DNA from: an uncultured Bacillota bacterium
Lineage (GTDB): Bacteria > Bacillota > Clostridia > Oscillospirales > Oscillospiraceae
DNA length: 64,000 nucleotides
Direction of reading: 5' to 3'
NCBI GenBank assembly: GCA_947073765.1
Contig: CAMTMZ010000004.1
Span: 1-64,000 of the forward strand
Of this stretch, positions 50,970 through 58,485 are shown one piece after another (the first letter of the stretch is position 1; each line of letters starts with the position of its first letter). The notes under the pieces were generated by a model. That model saw only the letters and a list, made by a program, of their open reading frames with translations, ran no database searches and was not told where the DNA came from. The position numbers were made by a program, and so were the translations under genes.

Positions 50970-51010
50970 ATGGGAGCCGCATAAGCGGCTCCCATGTTTC
51001 ACGTGAAACA
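50970..51010. promoter_or_regulatory. parS: Hairpin adjoining a perfect parS site
   Basis: GGGAGCCGC-ATAA-GCGGCTCCC then TGTTTCACGTGAAACA at 50995-51010. Confidence 0.85.
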
Positions 51011-51017
51011 TGCCGGG

Positions 51018-51827
51018 TCAGCCCGCCCGGCGGGGAATATGGATGGTGAGCATGATCTCCTCCTCTGAGTCCTGACGGCTGCATTGGGCGTCCACTCCGG
51101 CGGAGCGCATGATGTCCAGACTGCGGGTAATGGTGTTCAGGAACAGACGCACGTCCTTGATGACGAAGGTGGGCCGCCTGCGGGCGGGAGGGGCCTTGGA
51201 GAGAAGAATGCCGTCAACCAGGGTCTCGGTCTGGGCCACGGTGAGGCTGTCCTCTACCACTTGACGGGCGGCCTCCAGCTGCTGCTCGGGGGCGTTCAGG
51301 CGCAGCAGGGCCCGGGCGTGGCGCTCGGAGGCTCCGTGGCCCCGGAGAAGCTCCAGCACCTCCTGGGGCAGCTTCAGCAGCCGCAGCTTATTGGCCACGG
51401 CGGACTGACTTTTGCCGATGCGCCGGGCTACCTCCTCCTGGGAGATGTGGTAGGCGTCGATGAGGCGGCGGAGGGCAAGGGCTTCCTCCCAGAAGTCCAG
51501 GTCTCTGCGCTGAAGATTTTCTACCAGGGCGAGCAGGGAGGAGGACTGGCTGTCTGTATGGATGGACAGGCACGGGACGGCGTCTAAGCCGGCCAGCTTG
51601 GCCGCCCGCAGGCGGCGCTCCCCGGCGACCAGCTCCCACTGGCCGTTTCTCCGGCGGACGGTGAGGGGCTGGAGAACGCCCAGCTCTTGGATGGACTGGG
51701 AGAGCTCCTCCAGCTCGGGCTGGGTGAAAATGCGGCGGGGCTGATAAGGATTGGGCTGAATAGCGTCCACGGGGAGAAACAGGACCTTTCCGGTTTCAAA
51801 GACCCCCTTCTTTTGCAGCGGCCACAT
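51018..51827 (-). CDS. noc: Noc-like ParB paralogue (nucleoid occlusion protein)
   Basis: ParB N-domain, HTH RRIGKSQSAVANKLRLLKLP, Noc-like C-terminus RLFLNTITRSLDIMRSAGV...EEIMLTIHIP. Confidence 0.85.
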   Translation of the reverse strand: MWPLQKKGVFETGKVLFLPVDAIQPNPYQPRRIFTQPELEELSQSIQELGVLQPLTVRRRNGQWELVAGERRLRAAKLAGLDAVPCLSIHTDSQSSSLLALVENLQRRDLDFWEEALALRRLIDAYHISQEEVARRIGKSQSAVANKLRLLKLPQEVLELLRGHGASERHARALLRLNAPEQQLEAARQVVEDSLTVAQTETLVDGILLSKAPPARRRPTFVIKDVRLFLNTITRSLDIMRSAGVDAQCSRQDSEEEIMLTIHIPRRAG

Positions 51828-52056
51828 GGGGATACCACCTTTCTCATATGTATCGAGCCGCGGTATGCGGCTGTATGGCTATAGTTTACCATAAATTGGA
51901 AAATAGGCCGTCGAAGCATGTCGCGCCTGAAAAATTTCCCGGGGAAGGACAGAAGCGCCGTCAGGCCAGTCCGGCGGGTTGGAATATTTTGGAGAAAAAG
52001 GAAGAATCCGGACCCAAAGATTGTACAAAATTCGGGGGGAAACCTGAAAAAGGGTA

Positions 52057-52085
52057 TTGAAAATTCAAAAGATTTACGGTACAAT
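52057..52085 (+). promoter_or_regulatory. xpt promoter
   Basis: TTGAAA-17 nt-TACAAT. Confidence 0.6.
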
Positions 52086-52110
52086 GTAGCCGTGATAATT
52101 TTCGCAAAAG

Positions 52111-52146
52111 GACGTGGCCCGGAGAATCGGGCCACCGTCATTTTTT
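52111..52146 (+). terminator. Intrinsic terminator in the xpt leader
   Basis: GAC-GTGGCCCG-GAGAAT-CGGGCCAC-C-GTC followed by ATTTTTT, between promoter and start codon. Confidence 0.7.
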
Positions 52147-52164
52147 GATAAGGCGGTGAGATCC

Positions 52165-52740
52165 GTGGAGCTGCTCAAGGAACGCATCCGGAGGGACGGT
52201 ACGGTAAAGGGCAACGATGTGCTGAAGGTGGACAGTTTTCTGAACCACCAGATGGATGTTGCCCTTTTTGAGGAGATTGGCAGGGAGTTTCTGCGCCGGT
52301 TTGACGGCTGCGGCGTGAACAAGATTTTGACCATCGAGGCCTCCGGCATCGGGATCGCTTGTGTCACGGCGCAGTTTTTTCGCTGCCCTGTGATCTTTGC
52401 CAAGAAGAGCCAAACCAAGAATATTGCCGGGGCGGTGTACACCACCAAGGTGGAGTCCTTTACCCACGGCCGGGTGTACGATGTGATCGTCTCCAAAAAG
52501 TTTCTGGGGGCGGAGGACAATGTGCTGATCATTGACGACTTTTTGGCCAACGGCGCGGCCCTGGAGGGGCTGATTGACCTGGTGGAGCAGTCCGGGGCCA
52601 GGCTGGCCGGGGCGGGCGTTGTGATTGAGAAGGCGTTTCAGCCCGGAGGCGAGCGGCTGCGGGCCAGGGGAATCCGGGTGGAGGCCCTGGCCCGGGTGAG
52701 ATCCATGAGCGAGGAGACCGGCGTGGAATTCGCGGATTAA
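52165..52740 (+). CDS. xpt: Xanthine phosphoribosyltransferase (GTG start)
   Basis: MELLKERIRRDGTVKGNDVLKVDSFLNHQMDV; VLIIDDFLANGAALEGLIDL. Confidence 0.95.
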   Translation: MELLKERIRRDGTVKGNDVLKVDSFLNHQMDVALFEEIGREFLRRFDGCGVNKILTIEASGIGIACVTAQFFRCPVIFAKKSQTKNIAGAVYTTKVESFTHGRVYDVIVSKKFLGAEDNVLIIDDFLANGAALEGLIDLVEQSGARLAGAGVVIEKAFQPGGERLRARGIRVEALARVRSMSEETGVEFAD

Positions 52741-52765
52741 AACCGGACCTGTCCGGTTTTAATAT
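52739..52765 (+). terminator. Terminator-like hairpin after xpt
   Basis: AAAACCGGAC-CT-GTCCGGTTTTAATAT. Confidence 0.7.
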
Positions 52766-52813
52766 ATAAGGTACAAGAAAATGAAACGAACCGTATTTTA
52801 AGGAGGAAACAGA

Positions 52814-54082
52814 ATGAAAAAGCTTCTTGCGATGGCTCTGGCCGCCGCCATGAGCCTGTCCCTGGCTGCCTGCGGCGGCGGGGACACGCCCCCCGCGGCC
52901 AGCAGCAAGCCCGCCGGGTCCAATCCCCCGGCCGCGTCGTCCACCCCCGCTCCCGCCGATAACGGCGATTTTAAGGTGGGCGCCATCTATATCACCAGCC
53001 AGAACGATGTGGCCGGTTACACCTTCCAGCACCACAACGGCATCACCACCGCCATGAAGGACATTGGGCTGGACCCCGCCAAGCAGCTGCTTATTGTAGA
53101 CAATGTGGCGGAGAACTATGACGACGTGTGCAAGGCCATCGATACGCTGGCCAACCAGGGAGCCAATGTGATCTTCGGAATTTCCTTCGGCTATATCGAC
53201 GCCATGAACGACAAGGCGGAGGAGTACCCCGACATCTGCTTCTCCCACGGCACCGGCTATATGGCCAACGAAACCAACTTTAACAACTACTTCGGCCGCA
53301 TCTATCAGGCCCGCTACCTGGCCGGCATCGCCGCGGGCATGAAGTCTGTTGAGACGGGCAACAACTCCATCGGCTACGTGGCCGCCTACAACACCGAGTA
53401 CGCCGAGACCTGCTCCGGCATCAACGCTTTCGCCCTGGGCGCCCAGTCTGCCAACCCCGACGCCGCCGTATATGTGAAGAAGATCAATACCTGGGGCGAC
53501 GAGAACCTGGAGCGCCAGGCCGCCCAGGCCCTGGTGGACACCTATAACTGCGGCGTTGTCTCCCAGCACTGCGACTCCGCCCAGCCCCAGCTGGTGGCCG
53601 CGGAGAACAATGTGTTTGGCTGCGGCTATAACTCCGACATGACCGAGCAGGCCCCCACCGCCCACATCACCGCCGCCATCTGGCACTGGAATGTGTACTA
53701 CCAGACCGCGATCGAGGCCGCCATGGCCTGTGAGGGCGACGCCTCCAAGTTTGTGGAGAAGATGGGCGGCAACGCCTACTACGCCGGCCTGAAGGAGGGC
53801 TTTGTGGACGCGTCCCCGGTGAATGAGGCCGTGGCCGCCCCCAACACCGTCGCCGTGATGGACGCGGTGCGGGAGCTGATCAAGTCCGGTGAGTGGGACG
53901 TCTTCACCGGTGTGAAGCTGAGCTACAATATAGCTGACGGCAAGGTGGAGATTGTCAAGACCGACGCCCCCCTGATGGACAACCAGGGCAGCGAGATCGT
54001 CCCCGCAGGCGGTCCCTCTGTGGACGACGGCGTCATCAAGGGTTCTATGAATTACAACGTACAGGGCGTTCAGGAGGGCTGA
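52814..54082 (+). CDS. BMP/PnrA-family substrate-binding lipoprotein
   Basis: Lipobox SLAACGGG; GANVIFGISFGYIDAMNDKAEEYPDICFSHGTG. Confidence 0.93.
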   Translation: MKKLLAMALAAAMSLSLAACGGGDTPPAASSKPAGSNPPAASSTPAPADNGDFKVGAIYITSQNDVAGYTFQHHNGITTAMKDIGLDPAKQLLIVDNVAENYDDVCKAIDTLANQGANVIFGISFGYIDAMNDKAEEYPDICFSHGTGYMANETNFNNYFGRIYQARYLAGIAAGMKSVETGNNSIGYVAAYNTEYAETCSGINAFALGAQSANPDAAVYVKKINTWGDENLERQAAQALVDTYNCGVVSQHCDSAQPQLVAAENNVFGCGYNSDMTEQAPTAHITAAIWHWNVYYQTAIEAAMACEGDASKFVEKMGGNAYYAGLKEGFVDASPVNEAVAAPNTVAVMDAVRELIKSGEWDVFTGVKLSYNIADGKVEIVKTDAPLMDNQGSEIVPAGGPSVDDGVIKGSMNYNVQGVQEG

Positions 54083-54113
54083 GCCTCTCCCGCCTGACCC
54101 ACGCAGACCCGAA

Positions 54114-54144
54114 CCGGGCCGGCCGGAGCAACCGGCCGGCCCGG
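54114..54144 (+). other. Perfect 13-bp GC stem-loop between the lipoprotein and ATPase genes
   Basis: CCGGGCCGGCCGG-AGCAA-CCGGCCGGCCCGG, no U-tract. Confidence 0.85.
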
Positions 54145-54171
54145 ATGCTTTTGAGGAGATAGGAGAAGAGC

Positions 54172-55755
54172 ATGGAGCAGCAATACGCCATCGAGATGCG
54201 GGGCATCTGCAAGAGCTTTGGCAGCGTGGCGGCCAACAAAAACGTCAACCTGAACGTGAGGCCGGGGGAGATCCTGGCCCTGCTGGGAGAGAACGGTTCG
54301 GGCAAGACCACCCTGATGAACATGCTGTCCGGCATCTACAAGCCGGACAGCGGCGCCATTCTGCTGGACGGGCGGGAGGTGGCCATCAACAGCCCTGAGG
54401 ACGCCAAGCGGCTGGGGATCGGGATGGTCCACCAGCATTTCAAGCTGGTTGACGTTTTTACCGCCGCCGACAATATCTGGCTGGGGGACGAGAAATCGGG
54501 CCAGGTGCTGAAGAAGGAGCGGTACGGCGTAATCGGGGATATGGCAAGAAAATTCGGCTTTGATATCGACCCGAGGAAAAAGGTTTACAATATGTCGGTC
54601 TCCGAAAAACAGACCCTGGAGATTGTCAAGGTGCTGTACTACGGGGCCAAGATCATTATTTTGGACGAGCCCACCGCCGTGCTCACCGTGCAGGAGACGG
54701 CGAAACTCTTCGACGTGCTGCGGCGGATGAGGGCCGAGGGACACGCCATCATCATCATCACCCACAAGCTCAACGAGGTGATGGAGATCTCTGACCGGGT
54801 AGCCATCCTCCGGAAGGGGGAGTATATCACCACCGTGGATACCCCCTCCACCAATGGGCAGCAGCTCACCGAATTCATGGTGGGCCGCAAGGTGGAGCTG
54901 AACATCGACCGGCCTGTGGTGGACAAGACCCGGCCCCTGCTGGAGATCCGGGAGCTGACCATCCGGAACGATGAGGGCGCGGTGGCCATCGACAAGGTGA
55001 ATTTCTACATCCGGGGGGGCGAGATCCTGGGGGTGGCGGGCATAGCCGGCTGCGGGCAGAAGGAGCTGTGCGAGGCCATCGCCGGGCTGCGGCCCATTGA
55101 GAGCGGCATGATGATCCACAAGGGGGACAACATTGTGGGCCTGCCCCCCAAAGCCATTTTGGAAAAGGGCATCTCCATGTCCTTCATCCCCGAGGACCGG
55201 CTGGGGATGGGCCTGGCCCCCTCCATGTCGGTGACAGACAACATGCTGCTGAAAAAGTACGACCAGGTCAGGGGGCCCTTTGTGGACCGGAGGACCGGCC
55301 GGGCGGAGGCGAAGCAGGTCATCAGCGAGCTGGAGATCGTCACCCCCTCCACCGAGACGCCGGTGCGGCGGCTGTCCGGCGGCAACGTGCAGAAAGTGCT
55401 GCTGGGCCGGGAGATCAAGGCGGGGCCTAACGTGATCGTCACCGCCTATCCCGTCCGGGGACTGGACATCAACTCCTCCTACGCCATCTACGACATCCTC
55501 AACCGGCAGAAAAAGGACGGCGTGGGCATCCTCTTCGTGGGGGAGGACCTGGACGTGATGATTGACCTGTGCGACAAGATTATGGTGCTGTGCCACGGCA
55601 GGATCATGGGCGTGGTCCACGCCCACAAGACCTCCAAGGAGGAGCTGGGCCTGATGATGACCGGCGCCCTGGACCTGAGCAACAAATATGAGGACAAGCC
55701 CGCCGGCATCGCCAAGGACAGCCGCATTGGGGAAGGAGAGGAGGAGGAAGCATGA
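54172..55755 (+). CDS. ABC transporter ATPase, nucleoside/BMP-type, duplicated domains
   Basis: LLGENGSGKTTLMNMLSGIY; IIILDEPTAVLT; RRLSGGNVQKVLLGREI. Confidence 0.94.
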   Translation: MEQQYAIEMRGICKSFGSVAANKNVNLNVRPGEILALLGENGSGKTTLMNMLSGIYKPDSGAILLDGREVAINSPEDAKRLGIGMVHQHFKLVDVFTAADNIWLGDEKSGQVLKKERYGVIGDMARKFGFDIDPRKKVYNMSVSEKQTLEIVKVLYYGAKIIILDEPTAVLTVQETAKLFDVLRRMRAEGHAIIIITHKLNEVMEISDRVAILRKGEYITTVDTPSTNGQQLTEFMVGRKVELNIDRPVVDKTRPLLEIRELTIRNDEGAVAIDKVNFYIRGGEILGVAGIAGCGQKELCEAIAGLRPIESGMMIHKGDNIVGLPPKAILEKGISMSFIPEDRLGMGLAPSMSVTDNMLLKKYDQVRGPFVDRRTGRAEAKQVISELEIVTPSTETPVRRLSGGNVQKVLLGREIKAGPNVIVTAYPVRGLDINSSYAIYDILNRQKKDGVGILFVGEDLDVMIDLCDKIMVLCHGRIMGVVHAHKTSKEELGLMMTGALDLSNKYEDKPAGIAKDSRIGEGEEEEA

Positions 55756-56873
55756 AGAGCCGTCAGCCTCTGTTTCATGTGGTTAAGCGGGACCAGGCCG
55801 GGCCGGGCCGCCAGCTCGCGGCCTACGTGGCGGCGGTGGTCCTGGCCCTGGCCGTGGGGGCGGTGCTGCTGCTGATCCAGGGGGTGGAGCCGTTTACCTT
55901 CTACCGGCAGCTCATCACCATGGGCATCCCCGGCAGCCGCTACCCGTGGCGGTCGGTGGAGAATTTTATCAAGCTGTTCGTCCCCCTGCTCATTACCTCC
56001 CTGGCCCTGGCTCTGGCCTTTAAAATGCGCTTTTGGAACATCGGCGGCGAGGGACAGTTCATCATGGGGGCCTTTTGGGCGGGCTTTGCCGCTATGCAGC
56101 TGGGGGAGACTCTGCCCCGGCCCCTGATGGTGCTGGTCATGGCCCTGTGCGGGGCCCTGGGCGGCGGGCTGTACGGGGTGTTTGTAGCGGCGCTGAAGGT
56201 GAAGTGGGGGACCAACGAGACCCTGCTCACCCTGATGCTCAACTACGTGGCCCTCTACTTCCTGCAATATTTCGCCGAGACGAAAACGGACTGGAATTTC
56301 TTCCTGGACCCCGGTTCCGCCCGGCCCAAGTTCGCCAAGTTCCCGGCCAACGCCCAGATGATCACCATCTCCATCGGCCCCTTCAATCTGAACCTGTCGC
56401 TGATTATCGCCGTCGGCCTGTGCGTGCTGCTGTACATCTACCTCAACTACACCAAGCGGGGCTATGAAATCGCCGTGGTGGGGGACAGCCCCAATACCGC
56501 CCGGTACGCCGGGATGAAGGTGGGCAGGATCGTCATCCGGACCATTTTCCTGTCCGCCGCCCTGATCGGCCTGGCGGGGGCCTTCCAGGCCTCTTCCGCC
56601 GGGGTGCTGTCCACCTCCATCACCAACGACGTAGGCTGGACCGGCGTGGTGGTGGCCTGGCTGGCCAAGCTGAACACGGTGGGGATTGTGGCGGCGTCGC
56701 TGCTGATTACCGTGCTGCAGTACGGCTGCCAGACAGCCAGCACCACCTATCCCTCCATCGACGCCAATTTTGCCAACCTGCTCCAGGGCGTGATTTTGTT
56801 TATCGTGCTGGCGGCGGACTTCTTTACCCGCTTTAAGCTGGTGCCCAGAGGCAGAAGGGAGGCTGTGAAATGA
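55752..56873 (+). CDS. ABC transporter permease, nucleoside-type
   Basis: FWNIGGEGQFIMGAFWAGFAAM; TNETLLTLMLNYVALYFL. Confidence 0.92.
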   Translation: MKSRQPLFHVVKRDQAGPGRQLAAYVAAVVLALAVGAVLLLIQGVEPFTFYRQLITMGIPGSRYPWRSVENFIKLFVPLLITSLALALAFKMRFWNIGGEGQFIMGAFWAGFAAMQLGETLPRPLMVLVMALCGALGGGLYGVFVAALKVKWGTNETLLTLMLNYVALYFLQYFAETKTDWNFFLDPGSARPKFAKFPANAQMITISIGPFNLNLSLIIAVGLCVLLYIYLNYTKRGYEIAVVGDSPNTARYAGMKVGRIVIRTIFLSAALIGLAGAFQASSAGVLSTSITNDVGWTGVVVAWLAKLNTVGIVAASLLITVLQYGCQTASTTYPSIDANFANLLQGVILFIVLAADFFTRFKLVPRGRREAVK

Positions 56874-57865
56874 ACGACCCAATCAATGTATTGACGTTGT
56901 TCCTGTTCAATATCGTGCTGGTGAACATCCCCCTGCTCTACGGCACCGTGGGGGAGATTGTGGTGGAGAAGTCGGGCAGCCTGGACCTGGGCGTGGAGGG
57001 GACCATGGCGGTGGGGGCCATTTTCGGCTATCTGGCCGGATGCGCCGCCAACAGCATCGCCGTGGGGTTGCTGGTCTCCTTTCTGACGGCGGGGCTGTGT
57101 GGGCTGCTGTTCGCGGCGCTCACCGTGTCCCTCCAGGCCAACCAGAACGTTACTGGGCTGACGATCACCACCTTTGGCCTGGGGCTGTATTTCTTTGTGG
57201 GCAAGGGCATGGGGGAGAGGTGGCCCGCGATGACCTCCGCCTCCAGCCTGGTGAACGGATATGCCGCACTGGAGATTCCTGGGCTTTCTAAACTTCCTGT
57301 TATCGGAAAAGCCCTGTTTTCCCACAATTTCCTGGTGTATCTGGGGATTGGCATCGCCGTGCTGGTGTGGCTGTATCTCAACTGTACCAAAACCGGACTG
57401 CGTCTGCGGGCGGTGGGGGAGAACCCCGGCGCCGCCGACTCGGTGGGGGTGAACACCCTGCTCTATAAGTACGCCCATCTGATTCTGGGTTCGGGCATTA
57501 TGGGGCTGGGGGGCTTTTACATGGCGCTGTATATGAGCGGGTCCTTTGAGGGCTCCAACTGCTGGATCAACGGATACGGGTGGATTGCCATCGCCCTGGT
57601 GATCTTCGCCAACTGGAGCCCGGTGCTGGCCATTTTGGGGACACTGGTGTTCGGCTTCTTCAATACCCTGCAGATCTACGCCGGGCCCCTGGCCGGCGCT
57701 TTCCCCGGAGCCCTTGGCTGGCTCAACGCCATACCGCCCCAGCTGTATAAGGCCCTGCCCTTCCTGATTACCGCCATCGTGCTGGTGGCCTCCTCCGTGC
57801 GCAAGCGGGAGAGCTCCGGCCAGCCGGCGGCCCTGGGTTTGAACTACTTCCGGGAGGAGCGGTGA
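56870..57865 (+). CDS. ABC transporter permease, nucleoside-type
   Basis: LYGTVGEIVVEKSGSLDLGVEGTMAVGAIFGYLAG; GENPGAADSVGVN. Confidence 0.92.
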   Translation: MNDPINVLTLFLFNIVLVNIPLLYGTVGEIVVEKSGSLDLGVEGTMAVGAIFGYLAGCAANSIAVGLLVSFLTAGLCGLLFAALTVSLQANQNVTGLTITTFGLGLYFFVGKGMGERWPAMTSASSLVNGYAALEIPGLSKLPVIGKALFSHNFLVYLGIGIAVLVWLYLNCTKTGLRLRAVGENPGAADSVGVNTLLYKYAHLILGSGIMGLGGFYMALYMSGSFEGSNCWINGYGWIAIALVIFANWSPVLAILGTLVFGFFNTLQIYAGPLAGAFPGALGWLNAIPPQLYKALPFLITAIVLVASSVRKRESSGQPAALGLNYFREER

Positions 57866-57924
57866 AAATCAGCCCTTGACAACCCGGACAAAACCGGATA
57901 AGATATGGAACACATATTCAAAAT

Positions 57925-58165
57925 GCGCGGAAAAGGACGAGTACCCGCTCCCGAGACGCGAAGAGAGCCGCCGGTTGGTGTGAGGCGGACGGGAGGGAGC
58001 GGCGAAAATCACCTTGGAGTTGAGGAGCTGAACCGCAGTAAGCCCCTTCGGACGCCCCCGTTATCGGGCTTATCTTGAGTGGTCAAAGCGTTCCGTTTTG
58101 GCAAGAAGAGTGGTACCGCAGAGGTTCGCGCCTTTGTCTCTTTAAGAGACAGAGGCGTTTTTTAT
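57925..58165 (+). ncRNA. T-box leader, isoleucine specifier
   Basis: T-box motif AAGAGTGGTACCGCAG (58105-58120); terminator CGCCTTTGTCTC...GAGACAGAGGCGTTTTTT; specifier ATC (58008-58010) in GAAAATCACCTTGGAG. Confidence 0.92.
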
Positions 58166-58184
58166 TTGCAGAGGAGGTTTTGCC

Positions 58185-58445
58185 ATGACCATAGAAGAAT
58201 GCCGGGAGTATATGCCCGAGGGCTGGACGGAGCTGATCCAGCAGGATCCGCTGCTGAAGGAAATTTTTGACGCACACGAGTATGACCTGGAGATGGAGGC
58301 GGTGCCGCCCTTCCTGATTCAGGAGCTGCGGGGCGGCAATTTGGACCACCTGCGGCCCATTCTGGCCCTTTACGGCCAGGAGGGCCGGGACTTTGAGGAG
58401 CAGGTCCGTTTTCCCGCCCGGGACCGGGTGGTACTGGCAGCCTGA
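58185..58445 (+). CDS. Unknown 86-aa protein between Ile T-box and ileS
   Basis: GAGGAGG RBS; MTIEECREYMPEGWTELIQQDPLLKEIFDAHEYDLEMEAVPPFLIQELRGGNLDHLRPILALYG. Confidence 0.75.
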   Translation: MTIEECREYMPEGWTELIQQDPLLKEIFDAHEYDLEMEAVPPFLIQELRGGNLDHLRPILALYGQEGRDFEEQVRFPARDRVVLAA

Positions 58446-58485
58446 ATTAAATACAAATTGTAATACAATAAAGGAGTAATACAAA

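Noticed and set aside
51850-52165. Purine riboswitch upstream of xpt
   Set aside because: No match to the conserved purine aptamer core; the leader is too short.
54070-55626. 518-aa minus-strand ORF
   Set aside because: Antisense to the ABC ATPase, which has clear Walker and signature motifs.
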